This document shows, piece by piece, positions 51,455-61,401 of a DNA stretch of 64,000 bases (within the stretch, counting starts at the first letter, position 1; every line of letters begins with the position of its first letter). Source of the stretch: a virus; the IMG/VR virus record IMGVR_UViG_3300028844_005756, positions 21,834-85,833 of that record. One strand, given 5' to 3'. A program made the translations under genes and the position numbers. The notes beneath the pieces are model-generated. The model saw only the letters and a program-made list of their open reading frames with translations. It did not search any database and had not been told where the DNA came from.

Positions 51455-54400
51455 AACTCTTTTTCTTCAAAATCAACAATACGCAATAAATAACTATCCA
51501 TAAGATTAGGTGGAGCAGTAAGAGGAGTTTTTAAACTTAACAAAAATGTGCCATCCTCTGTTGTTCCTCCGCCATCTTGAATCTGAACTTTATTGCCATT
51601 CATTTCAATATTCACTGCCGTTGAGCCTAATTTATACTCAATACTTGTAGATACTGCATTGTAATTGAAATAATAATCAGAAGCTGAATTATCTTTTGAA
51701 CATAACGACAGTGTTCTACTGACGTTGCCTGTACCCACAGGAGCAGCAGCATACTCATTTTCACTGTTTGCTGTCACTGTCCCATCCATAAAGACAGGTT
51801 TGAAATACTTAGACCAATTCTCTAAAGCATTACCATTTGTAGCAGTTAAATAATGAGTTGTATTTTTATCATAATTATTGAAAAATATATTTGTTTTAGA
51901 GAGACCGTTTCTACCATTTTTCAAAATTTTAAATCTATGTGGATTTACAACATCAGCTACTTCTATTTCCAACCCACAATGACTATAATCAAATTCATTC
52001 AATAGTGTACTTTCTGAATAAGAAACTAAATCACCATAAGGGTCATCCTTGTCGGCTGGTGTAAATTTTGCTTTTCTAATAGAAAGAATGTCTCCAGCAG
52101 CAAATCCATGAGAAACTGGATTATTATCTAAAATAGTTTCTAAAATAATGTATGGGTCCTCTCCATCTGTAAAATATAGCTTACCAACTGAAGATGATGA
52201 TAATATATTATCAAACTCTTGAAATCCATCAACTAAACTTGGATATAAAGGAATTCCTTTAGAAAATGAAAATAATTGATAATTAAATACATTGATGTAT
52301 GAATTTAAACCCTGTGTGATATTAACAACATCTTTTGCGGTCATTGATTTTAGTGCGGCATTGTTATTTCCATCTTGAATAAAATCTTCTCCTCTATACA
52401 AAATAACTTTATTTGTAGCTGCCGCCGGTACAAAGAATGTTGGTGAATTTCCATCGTCACTACCTGTTGATGCGCTTTTCATCAAAAATTGTCCTACACC
52501 ATCTTCGTCAAATCCACTATTTTTTAAATCTGGTGATTCAGAATTTGATTTTATATTAAAACCAATTCTTTGTATTTTTCCTTCAAACTCGGAACTCTGA
52601 AGATATGGTGGGTCAAGTGTTATTTCTGTATCACTTACAATAGATTTAACTTGATGATACATTCTATAGTTTGTTAGAAGACCGCCTTGAATTGATTCTA
52701 ATGCTCTTGTTGTTTTTGCTGGTCTTGAGAATGTGGTAGCATTAAATCCATTATCAATAAGAGTATTATCAATTCGATATGCACCTTCTAAACGATTGCC
52801 ATTTATTAATTGAAAACGATATTTCTCATCATCTACATAAACTACATCTCCTATTTCAAATGTAGTATTTGCTAGATAATTTGGATTTCCAAATTCAATT
52901 GTAGCTATTTTTCTATTCGTTGGTGAAGGTATTACTGCTACTCCACCAACATCAATTTCTGTTATACTTTTGAATAAATTAGCTTTAGTTCTTACTTGCT
53001 CAGAAAAAATTTCAGTTTTTGAAGAGTCTATTGAATAAAGTGCTGTATAATTTATTCTCAATCCATCATAATCTATAGAATTTGCAGTGATATTTCCGCT
53101 ACTATCCAAAGTGCCGAGATGCGTATTTTTAGTGAGTGTGTATTGAACACCGGATAGTAATATTCTAATGTTATCTTGATAATATTTTGTAAAATCTGTT
53201 CCCATATAATAAACATCTGAAGTGCCTGTTGTGAAGAAACTTCCTCCCACTGCACGATTTGGGAAATTCAATTCTATAATATCATCTTTCTCCAATTCTT
53301 CTGTGAATATACTACCTTCTCCCTTTATGGGGTCACGTAATGCCAATGCTCTGCCGGTATAATTTATAGGAGTAGTTACTGATGATATGAATGGTGGATC
53401 AAGGTCTGGATTTAAATTAATTGGAAATTCAATATCAAGTTCAGGAACTATAATTGTATCACCATCCTCAAGAGAAGTACCGTTAATTGGAGTAACACCT
53501 CCTATCGGTCCGTTTATTTCAACAAATACTTCATCTCCTGGTGAAATTTTTACCGCACCTGTTAATTCAAATTTATTTTGTAATATAATTTCTTCACCCT
53601 CAATAGGGGAACCATCCATAATCATTCTTAATGGTTTAGGTTCAGGATTCACTACTTTAGAATATGGGAAACCTGCATTTGGTGTAATGTAAGGAAATTG
53701 ATTAGAGTTGACTGGTATCAATAAGTTTGTATCTGGTAACTCATTTGCACTAGATGAAATATCTATTGTTGAAACACAATTTTCTGTATCCGGTACATTG
53801 TTCAATAAGCTACATTTCATAAATGGAAGCCACGGAACATCTTCATCAAAGCCAGCTTCTCTATATTTTGGTATAAATGCTGTAAGTGGCAATGTCCTTT
53901 CGGATGGGTTTTCAAGAAAATCAACTGTGGAATTGGCACATCTAATAAAATTATTACTATCTGTAGTTAAACATTGTAATAAAATTGTATGAGTTTTTTT
54001 CTTGTCATCATCTGCCGTATCATTATAATAAGCGAATGCTTTTTCTGCAAAGAACCCTCCACCTATCCAATTTTCCTGTTGGGGTTCATTTTGGTCTTGA
54101 AATGGTAAAGCACCTCTTAAATTAAATCTGTGAATATATCTATCAATATCTTCTTCAGATGATATAGACTTTTTAAGACCTCTGAGAAATGCTCTTTTGA
54201 TTCCTAGTGCTGTGCAGACTCTTACAATTTCAGAGTACTCAACAAAATTATATTTTTTCATTTCTTCAATCATTAAGTTTGCATTTTCAATTATTTTTTT
54301 TCTTAATGATTGTACTGCTAATGGTGCTGTTGATAATCGCAAACTTAAAGTTTTACGTTTTTGTATATCATAAACATCATTAGTATTAAATCCAGATGGT

Positions 54401-55884
54401 GATGTTGGTGTAATTGGTCCCGGCGGCTGTACAGAACCTCCAGAGGTAACGTATGCTTGACTGAAAATAAAACATACTTCATCTCCAGTATTAACAGATG
54501 CTGTGTATTCTGTTGTAGAACCACCAACAAGACCAATTGAACCGCCTAACAAATCAATAGTAAAGGTATGTTCTCCTGCATCTTTAGAATTTTTTGTTAT
54601 TGATTGTACGACAACAATAGAATCACCAACATTATAAGACGAAAGGTTTGGTAAGGTATTAGTGTTACCATCAAAAGCCCAAATGCTTCTATAAACATTA
54701 TCTACAAAATATCCTGCATTACTTAAATCTAATAATTTTTGATTATTAGTAGGATTCTGTGAACTAAAAACAGTCTCACCTTGATTATATTTAACGTTTG
54801 GTAGAATAGGAGTAGCTGAAGTATATTTTCCACAATAAGTGATTGGATTTCTTATTTCCCATTGTTTCTGTGTTGGTGGCGCAGGTGGTACTATAATGTT
54901 TTCTTCATATGTTGTAGCATCAACAGATGTAATATGAACTAAATGTATTGGCTCATAATCATTTCCATTTAATATTGGATTTGCGCTTACTTTATCTTGT
55001 CCATAATCATTATTTTGTAATTCATTTAAACTTGATATGAACTTGCCTTTATGTGAATCATAAAATACAAAATAAGGTAGTGTAGAATGTTCCGTAAAAT
55101 CTGTTAAGATATTTCCAACTACACTGTTATTCAGTGTTTTTACATTAACATTAATTACATCCAAGTCACTCATTAAATTTACACGGGCATAATTAGGCGG
55201 TGACCAATTTAAACTATAATAGTGGAAATCTCCACTAGTTGTTATTTTATTACCTCTGGTATATGTTACACCGTCTGAACCTGTAACAATGTTAAATATT
55301 GTAGAAAAGTCATAATATTTTACACCATCTCTCCAAACTTCTTTTGGATAATTCTGAAAAGGATTACCAAATCCACCTGAAATTGGACTTCTATATTCCA
55401 TCCAATATGTTTCAGCACCTGCAGTTCTATCGTATGTATTTGTACTTTGTGCTGATACGATAGTTGGATCATTAGCAGGATTAATATAAATAACGTTTCC
55501 TGTTCCTGCAGCAAATTGGTTGGAATTTCTTTTCCAATTAAACAAAACACAATATTCATCTACTTGTGGAAAAAATACATTTTTAAAGGGAGCAGTGTAA
55601 ACATATCCACAGGGAGGAGACGTAAAATCGGAAGAATATGTGTTATGTCCGATTGTTAAATTACTTGTTGCTGAAGATTTAAGTGTCAATACATCTATAA
55701 TTTCTGGAGACGGTCCTGTTAAATATAACCATTCGGTTTTAACGTCTTCCCAAATAAATTCATTGCTACTTGTATTAACTTTAGTAGTTGATGTGATAGA
55801 ATATTTAATTCTTATTCTAGCATTCCAATTTGCTGGTTCATTTCCTAAACTTACTGAACCTGCTGATGATGTAATTAATGCCAT
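51451..55884 (-). CDS. 1477-aa virion structural protein, unknown
   Basis: Large multi-domain protein. The first 480 residues are beta-rich with many aromatic residues; about 490-640 is a helical segment (LRKKIIENANLMIEEMKKYNFVEYSEIVRVC); a Gly/Pro-rich linker of short beta units follows from about 690; the C-terminal part again has beta repeats. The start MALITSSAGSVSLG follows other small virion genes. No T4 equivalent is seen. Likely a tail-tip or baseplate-associated fibre or spike part. Confidence 0.6.
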   Translation of the reverse strand: MALITSSAGSVSLGNEPANWNARIRIKYSITSTTKVNTSSNEFIWEDVKTEWLYLTGPSPEIIDVLTLKSSATSNLTIGHNTYSSDFTSPPCGYVYTAPFKNVFFPQVDEYCVLFNWKRNSNQFAAGTGNVIYINPANDPTIVSAQSTNTYDRTAGAETYWMEYRSPISGGFGNPFQNYPKEVWRDGVKYYDFSTIFNIVTGSDGVTYTRGNKITTSGDFHYYSLNWSPPNYARVNLMSDLDVINVNVKTLNNSVVGNILTDFTEHSTLPYFVFYDSHKGKFISSLNELQNNDYGQDKVSANPILNGNDYEPIHLVHITSVDATTYEENIIVPPAPPTQKQWEIRNPITYCGKYTSATPILPNVKYNQGETVFSSQNPTNNQKLLDLSNAGYFVDNVYRSIWAFDGNTNTLPNLSSYNVGDSIVVVQSITKNSKDAGEHTFTIDLLGGSIGLVGGSTTEYTASVNTGDEVCFIFSQAYVTSGGSVQPPGPITPTSPSGFNTNDVYDIQKRKTLSLRLSTAPLAVQSLRKKIIENANLMIEEMKKYNFVEYSEIVRVCTALGIKRAFLRGLKKSISSEEDIDRYIHRFNLRGALPFQDQNEPQQENWIGGGFFAEKAFAYYNDTADDDKKKTHTILLQCLTTDSNNFIRCANSTVDFLENPSERTLPLTAFIPKYREAGFDEDVPWLPFMKCSLLNNVPDTENCVSTIDISSSANELPDTNLLIPVNSNQFPYITPNAGFPYSKVVNPEPKPLRMIMDGSPIEGEEIILQNKFELTGAVKISPGDEVFVEINGPIGGVTPINGTSLEDGDTIIVPELDIEFPINLNPDLDPPFISSVTTPINYTGRALALRDPIKGEGSIFTEELEKDDIIELNFPNRAVGGSFFTTGTSDVYYMGTDFTKYYQDNIRILLSGVQYTLTKNTHLGTLDSSGNITANSIDYDGLRINYTALYSIDSSKTEIFSEQVRTKANLFKSITEIDVGGVAVIPSPTNRKIATIEFGNPNYLANTTFEIGDVVYVDDEKYRFQLINGNRLEGAYRIDNTLIDNGFNATTFSRPAKTTRALESIQGGLLTNYRMYHQVKSIVSDTEITLDPPYLQSSEFEGKIQRIGFNIKSNSESPDLKNSGFDEDGVGQFLMKSASTGSDDGNSPTFFVPAAATNKVILYRGEDFIQDGNNNAALKSMTAKDVVNITQGLNSYINVFNYQLFSFSKGIPLYPSLVDGFQEFDNILSSSSVGKLYFTDGEDPYIILETILDNNPVSHGFAAGDILSIRKAKFTPADKDDPYGDLVSYSESTLLNEFDYSHCGLEIEVADVVNPHRFKILKNGRNGLSKTNIFFNNYDKNTTHYLTATNGNALENWSKYFKPVFMDGTVTANSENEYAAAPVGTGNVSRTLSLCSKDNSASDYYFNYNAVSTSIEYKLGSTAVNIEMNGNKVQIQDGGGTTEDGTFLLSLKTPLTAPPNLMDSYLLRIVDFEEKEL

Positions 55885-55918
55885 AGTTTAAACTCTTTAT
55901 CTTCTTATTTTCATAGTG

Positions 55919-56386
55919 TTATATAAGTGGTCCATAAATAGGCGAACCTAATAATTTTGGGTCTGATACTGATAGTACTATTGAGCGACATTCTCTATCA
56001 ATTGCAACTGCTAAATCTGTTGCCATAATTTCAGGAACAGGCTGTGGTGTACTGACTATTCTTACTACATCACCTAACATTAAGCCATATGGCACACTAA
56101 TTGATATTTGATAAAGTGTATAAATTGATGATAATCCACTTTCTATAGCACTTACTAATTTTGTAGCAAATATTTGAGGTACAATATTAGGAGTACTAAA
56201 AACTCCAATAATTTGAGTAAGAGGTGGACTCCAAGCTAAAAAATTACCAAATGCTACATTCATGCCTGAACGAACATAATTATCCAATCCTTGCACAAAT
56301 TCAGTTGCTGCTATGGTGGGAGAAACATTAATTTGGCGAAACGTTTTTATAAAGGGAGGTATCAAAAGACCAGCACTTAATGCCAT
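55919..56386 (-). CDS. 155-aa virion protein with internal repeats
   Basis: Contains three related segments of about 45 residues: (V/P)xIAATEFVQGLDNYVRS, PQIFATKLVSAIESGLSS and PEIMATDLAVAIDRECRS, each followed by a hydrophobic strand region. Such triple repeats may form a small threefold or helical module. It lies directly after the gp5-like spike gene in transcription order, where a spike-tip or hub accessory is plausible. No family recognised. Confidence 0.6.
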   Translation of the reverse strand: MALSAGLLIPPFIKTFRQINVSPTIAATEFVQGLDNYVRSGMNVAFGNFLAWSPPLTQIIGVFSTPNIVPQIFATKLVSAIESGLSSIYTLYQISISVPYGLMLGDVVRIVSTPQPVPEIMATDLAVAIDRECRSIVLSVSDPKLLGSPIYGPLI

Positions 56387-56395
56387 AATTTATCC

Positions 56396-58477
56396 TTAAA
56401 ATACGAATGTTTTTTTACAATAAGAATCAAATATAAAATTACTTACATATGGATTTGTGACTACATCTAATGGACCTGTCGGACCCATTGGAGTCAAATG
56501 TTGATGACTTAACAACAATGTCATAAATGTTAAACCTTTAAGAGCGGGCTCAACTGCAGCAAAATCTCCAACTTGAACTACTCCTGTATTAGTATGTATA
56601 GTAGCTCCTGTTTCGGCCATAGCATTGAACCGAGTACCTGCCTTTACGAATACTTCAGTACCTGCCTGTATGAAAGTTCCAATTTTTGAATTAGTATTAA
56701 GACTTAACCCTGCATTTATTAGCACATTCATTCTGGCCAAAGCATGAATATCTGTAGCAGTAGATACCATTCGTATAAAACCACCCGTTTCTTCTACTGT
56801 ACCTAATTGTGTAGCTTTAATTTTTATACTGTTTACTGTCTGAGTTTCTAAAACAATATTACCCAATCTAGACAGAAAATATATATAGCCAGTTTGTGTT
56901 TGTCCTATAATGCTAGCTGGATGTGTATAGTGATCTTCAAACTCAGGTGAAGGCTGAAATTGCTGGAGTGTTGCTATTGAAGTAGGTAATGGAGATGTAA
57001 CTGTAAGAGAGGCAAGGTCAGCTATAAACCCTTTCGGTCTTGAGGATATTCTAGTATCACCATCTTGAGCATTCAATTCTATATGACCGTGTCTGGCCTT
57101 TACCTCTACACCAAGTGGTCTTGGAGCATAAATTGGTAGCATAAAGAAATTATTTTCAGCAATCATAGAAACAGTATGACCAGCGTTCATAACTATATTG
57201 TCAGCAACACCTAAACTATAATGTGCGCTAGATGCAACTTTAATATTACCACCAGATAAATTAAGCATACCTCTCGCATTGAGTTCATACTCATTTTGTA
57301 TTGTATGTTGATGATTAACAGCATTAGTCTGCATCAATGCGGTAGATTGAATAATCTCATTCATTCCCATTTGATTTACAGAAGAACTAATAATGTTCAC
57401 TCTACCAGATGATGCTAATATATTAAAGTCACCTTGTTCAAGTGTCAAATTATAATTACTAGAACCGCAAACTCTTAATTCATAATCTTCACCAGACACA
57501 CGGGAAGAATTAATCATTAAAGCATAGCCACGCTTAAATGTTGAGTATTTTGAACCCTTTACATATTCAAATTTATTAGCTTCGTTAAAATCATATCTTT
57601 CAGAAACAGTTTGTGTTACTAATTTACCATCAGGATGTATTTCTCTGAATGTACCTGAACGATGATACTCATGTATTCTTTCTGCTCTTGGTGTGTCATC
57701 AAATTCTAATATATGACCAGATTCAGTTTCCCAAACATGATTAAATGGGTAAATAGCAGCATATGGAGATGACGGTTGGTCAAACTTAAAAGATTTTCTA
57801 GCAGTGGATACATTTTTAGTTTCATTTAAATATCTTGACATCATAGGTTCTTTAAGAACCCTTGTATTTGTTTCAAATGTTGATGCTGATGATATAGCAG
57901 GGTCATTAAATATTCCTAGATCAAGAATACCTCTTGCTAGTTTAGGTGTTGTAGATTGATCTTGTCCTTCTAAACGAGGATATCTTTGAACATTCTGGTC
58001 TTCAACAATTTCAACGCCTAATTCATCCTCTTCATTTTTTCTTACAGTTATCGGGGGAGATGGGTATCCTCTTTGCTCTAATAAAGAGTCGGTTCTCACA
58101 TCTTTAAATCCATACATAAACCAATCAGGATCATCGGAACGATTTAATTTATCTGGTTTTGTAGCATATCCTCCTAACGCACCTATAACTAAAGGTTGTT
58201 GAGCATCAGCCCCATCAAGATAAAATCCAACAACCCAAGAACCCTCAACAAGTCCTGTAGGACTTCTACCAACATCTGTTTGTGCACCAGAAGTAGTCGG
58301 TTGCATAACCATTGCCCAAGGTAGGTCTTCCGTAGGTAAATCCACATTATCATTCGTATGATCTCCAACACAACGAACTTGTACACGCCCTAAGAAGTTG
58401 GGGTCCATGCGATTTTCAACAACACCAATGAACCATCGTAAATTTGAACCAAAATTTATATTATTTAAATCTAACAT
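56396..58477 (-). CDS. 5: Baseplate hub / central spike protein (T4 gp5-like)
   Basis: 693 aa. The N-terminal OB-fold is clear: NLRWFIGVVENRMDPNFLGRVQVRCVGDHT, LPTEDLPWAMVMQPTT and GSWVVGFYLDGADAQQPLVIGALGG. The T4 lysozyme domain is absent, replaced by a longer region. From about 330 the chain is a series of short strands (YNLTLEQGDFNILASSGRVNI..., NIKVASSAHYSL...), the triple-stranded beta-helix of the spike. It punctures the outer membrane. It follows the gp27-like gene without a gap. Confidence 0.88.
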   Translation of the reverse strand: MLDLNNINFGSNLRWFIGVVENRMDPNFLGRVQVRCVGDHTNDNVDLPTEDLPWAMVMQPTTSGAQTDVGRSPTGLVEGSWVVGFYLDGADAQQPLVIGALGGYATKPDKLNRSDDPDWFMYGFKDVRTDSLLEQRGYPSPPITVRKNEEDELGVEIVEDQNVQRYPRLEGQDQSTTPKLARGILDLGIFNDPAISSASTFETNTRVLKEPMMSRYLNETKNVSTARKSFKFDQPSSPYAAIYPFNHVWETESGHILEFDDTPRAERIHEYHRSGTFREIHPDGKLVTQTVSERYDFNEANKFEYVKGSKYSTFKRGYALMINSSRVSGEDYELRVCGSSNYNLTLEQGDFNILASSGRVNIISSSVNQMGMNEIIQSTALMQTNAVNHQHTIQNEYELNARGMLNLSGGNIKVASSAHYSLGVADNIVMNAGHTVSMIAENNFFMLPIYAPRPLGVEVKARHGHIELNAQDGDTRISSRPKGFIADLASLTVTSPLPTSIATLQQFQPSPEFEDHYTHPASIIGQTQTGYIYFLSRLGNIVLETQTVNSIKIKATQLGTVEETGGFIRMVSTATDIHALARMNVLINAGLSLNTNSKIGTFIQAGTEVFVKAGTRFNAMAETGATIHTNTGVVQVGDFAAVEPALKGLTFMTLLLSHQHLTPMGPTGPLDVVTNPYVSNFIFDSYCKKTFVF

Positions 58478-60025
58478 TTAACCAATTATATTATTGAATT
58501 TATATTGCAATCTTAATTTTCTAGATTCATCATGTATATCATTTACTATTTCTGAAGAAAGTACTGATGTCTTTACAACAGTTCTATCTGGTTCTAAAAA
58601 TATATCTGATGAATCAGTTGCTGTAGCAAACTCACTACCATCTAAATTATAAGATTCGCTGATAGTATCTGTTACCATTTCTATTAATAATTTATATTTT
58701 TCACTTAAATCTACAGAATGATGTATTCTTGTCACAAGATAATTACCAGATACATAAGTATCTCCTTTTTCTTGATCTCTAGGTACATAAAAATTGATTA
58801 TATCACCAACTGCTATATTACCAGAACTATCACCAGCCATTTCAACTTGTACAACTAATGAGTCAATCTGAGATTGCATACTCATTCGTCTTTGATATAC
58901 TTCTGATTTGTGGTCAGAATAATCTTGGGATTCTAAATCGCCCTTATGAGACATCACTGTTGAGCTTACTGTCAATGGTTTTTCATTGCCAACATCATGA
59001 GTAATATCACTATATTCTGATGTTAATAAAAATTTATTGTTATTGATATGATAATATTTTTTAGCATCTTTTTGATAATAAAATTGTTTTGTTTCTACGT
59101 TTCTTTTTTCAATATCTACATAATTAATTTCCGAAGAATACATTCCTTTTGACATATTTTTAAAAACATCAAATCTTTTAACTATTTTATAATCATAAAC
59201 TACATTCCACTGAACTTCTTTATTTTCCGACACATCTTTTGGTATATAAACTATAGTTTTAATTTTATTTGAATTTTTTCTATTTTTGAAAACATCTTCT
59301 AAATTTACAAAACGAAAACGATTAATGTCTTGAAAAAAGAAAAATAACGCTCCAGTTGTAGAACTTGCTCTCACACATAATTTATTTAAAAGACGAAATG
59401 GTGAAAAATTCGGAACAACATACTTTTCTATATGTCCTGAATTTGTTTCAATACCATAATAATTTAAACTTACATCTTTTTCTTTTACATAATATTCGGA
59501 TTTCTCAACAACACTTACCGATTTTTCATTTATTAAACCTAAATATTTTTCACAAATAATACTCACAATATCAGACAAATACCCTTTAGAAAAAGACCTT
59601 GATATTTTTTGTTTTTCACTTCTAATTGCAACTTCAGATGTTAATAACAATGTATAAAGAACAGAATTTTCATTTATTTTTTCTATTTCAGAAATACCTG
59701 TAACTCGCATTCTAAGTTCTATTGCTATTTTAGTATGCATAGAACGAAAACATAATTGTACTGTTTCTTCACCTATAATTGGAAAATCTGTAAGTAAATG
59801 ATTTGTATCTAATAAACTTAGAGAGCCTGTTAAACAATTAGAATACAAATCTTCAAAAATACTAAAATTAGTATAGATTAGGTCTAATTTATATTGTTTA
59901 AAAATAGGGTCTTTTCCCGCAACTGGTATACGAGGAGATTCTAAAAGTAGTGATAATAATTCATAATCACCAATTTCGCTTGGATAAAATACTGTCTTTA
60001 CTGACTTATCAAAAACTCTTCTCAT
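58478..60025 (-). CDS. Baseplate hub protein (T4 gp27-like)
   Basis: 515 aa. The segment LDLIYTNFSIFEDLYSNCLTGSLSLLDTNHLLTDFPIIGEETVQLCF resembles the hub tube-domain pattern (I-x-D-L..G.I.L.D...L...FPI.G.E.L). C-terminal parts (GDIINFYVPRD, YLVTRIHHSVDLSEKYKLLIEMV) are typical OB/LysM-like hub ends. Its place between gp53 and gp5 fits a hub role: it sits above the gp5 spike and joins the tube. Overlaps gp53 by 4 nt. Confidence 0.75.
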   Translation of the reverse strand: MRRVFDKSVKTVFYPSEIGDYELLSLLLESPRIPVAGKDPIFKQYKLDLIYTNFSIFEDLYSNCLTGSLSLLDTNHLLTDFPIIGEETVQLCFRSMHTKIAIELRMRVTGISEIEKINENSVLYTLLLTSEVAIRSEKQKISRSFSKGYLSDIVSIICEKYLGLINEKSVSVVEKSEYYVKEKDVSLNYYGIETNSGHIEKYVVPNFSPFRLLNKLCVRASSTTGALFFFFQDINRFRFVNLEDVFKNRKNSNKIKTIVYIPKDVSENKEVQWNVVYDYKIVKRFDVFKNMSKGMYSSEINYVDIEKRNVETKQFYYQKDAKKYYHINNNKFLLTSEYSDITHDVGNEKPLTVSSTVMSHKGDLESQDYSDHKSEVYQRRMSMQSQIDSLVVQVEMAGDSSGNIAVGDIINFYVPRDQEKGDTYVSGNYLVTRIHHSVDLSEKYKLLIEMVTDTISESYNLDGSEFATATDSSDIFLEPDRTVVKTSVLSSEIVNDIHDESRKLRLQYKFNNIIG

Positions 60026-60531
60026 AAATCTATTATCTCTGTAGATAAATCTGCTTGAACACGATTAATAATAATGTTATCAAAAACTTTTATATGTTTC
60101 TTTTTTTCATTTTCTAGAATTGAATGTTGGTATGCAGATACAGATTTTACTGCAGTGGGTGATGTTCTACCAACTTCATAACCAAATTTATCATAATATG
60201 CGACAATTTTTTTATTTGAAGCTTCTATTGACCCATATTTTTTAATCAACTCTTTATCTAAAATTTCTGAAGGCTTAACCCAATCGGAATAAATGCTGTA
60301 TATATCATTTAATATTAAAATAGTCCAAGTGAAATCATAACTTTCGTATATTTCATAAGAAACCTCTTCCGGTCTTTTTTCATTTTCTATTTCATAATTG
60401 TTAATAATTAAACTATCCCGATTATTTTTTATATAATCTAGTAGCTTAATACGAACTGTTATGTCTACTAAGTTTACGGAATTATTTTTTATATTATATG
60501 AAGTTTTTGGAAATTCTTGAAAAAAATACAT
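60022..60531 (-). CDS. 53: Baseplate wedge subunit (T4 gp53-like)
   Basis: 169 aa (T4 gp53: 196). Family pattern: FPKTSYN near the start, VNLVDITVRIKLLDYI, IENEKRPEEVSYEIYESYDFTWTILILNDI and a W-x-K/P element SDWVKPSEI. It completes the gp6-gp25-gp53 core. Start ATG 60531, 13 nt after the gp54-like gene. Confidence 0.85.
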   Translation of the reverse strand: MYFFQEFPKTSYNIKNNSVNLVDITVRIKLLDYIKNNRDSLIINNYEIENEKRPEEVSYEIYESYDFTWTILILNDIYSIYSDWVKPSEILDKELIKKYGSIEASNKKIVAYYDKFGYEVGRTSPTAVKSVSAYQHSILENEKKKHIKVFDNIIINRVQADLSTEIIDL

Positions 60532-60544
60532 TTATTTTTTTATG

Positions 60545-61399
60545 TTATTGATGAACTGAATCAACATCACTTCTTGTGAATACTTTAGTTTCTTGTAAAG
60601 TTAGACTTATTGAAGTAGATGTGTAATATTTTGCAACACCATCTTCACCTTCAAAAAATGCCATTTCATTTTGGTCTTGCACATCATTATGAGAAATATC
60701 AAGCTTAGTGACTACTGTAGGTAAAAATTTAAATTTATTATATATCTCATCATTTACATATATCTCTAAGTGTAAATTACTTGGATATTTGTAATGATTA
60801 TTATAGTTTATGGTTGCTGCTATATTTCTATTTATTGTAGTAGGTAACACATTCTTACGAAATGTATTTTCTATTGTAATTAAATTTTTTGCTTCAATTT
60901 CATTTTTAGCAAATAAATTCCAAGTAAAATAGAATAAACGATATGCTTGGTTTTGTCCTTGAAAAAAAGTAGTTGTATTTGGATTATATGCTACACCTTC
61001 GGCATAGGTGCCTGCCTTTATAGCTGCATTATCTGCTCTTAATATACCAGAGGTGACAAAAGCTTCAAGTGCTTCAGTTGCTTTAAAATTATCTATAGTA
61101 TGCGCCATTGCACCTTGAACACCTTCTGGAGTCATGCCATATTCTCTTATATTAGAAAATAATACATTACCCAAAACTCCAATATTTTCAGTATTGTAAT
61201 TTGCAGATACAGATTCTACTAATAATCTAGGAGCAATAGGTAAAAACATAACAGGATGTTGTATTTCTGTTATTTCAAGATTTGCATTTTTATTAGAAAC
61301 CTTATGCTTAGTGAAGACTAATTTCAAATAATTTTTTTGATAACCTGTTTTTCTTAACTCATTTGGAAAAACTATAGGTTCTATAATACTTGATGCCAT
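60545..61399 (-). CDS. 54: Tail-tube junction / baseplate cap protein (T4 gp54-like)
   Basis: 284 aa (T4 gp54: 320). It shares features with the following (upstream) gene: VSANYNTENIGVLGN, a NPNTTTFFQGQNQAYRLFYFTWNLFAKNEIEAKNL segment, and a C-terminal E-G-E-D-G-V-A-K-Y-Y end. These are the tube-fold features of gp48/gp54. Assignment as gp54 rather than gp48 rests on order (48 then 54) and is not certain. Confidence 0.75.
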   Translation of the reverse strand: MASSIIEPIVFPNELRKTGYQKNYLKLVFTKHKVSNKNANLEITEIQHPVMFLPIAPRLLVESVSANYNTENIGVLGNVLFSNIREYGMTPEGVQGAMAHTIDNFKATEALEAFVTSGILRADNAAIKAGTYAEGVAYNPNTTTFFQGQNQAYRLFYFTWNLFAKNEIEAKNLITIENTFRKNVLPTTINRNIAATINYNNHYKYPSNLHLEIYVNDEIYNKFKFLPTVVTKLDISHNDVQDQNEMAFFEGEDGVAKYYTSTSISLTLQETKVFTRSDVDSVHQ

Positions 61400-61401
61400 G
61401 T

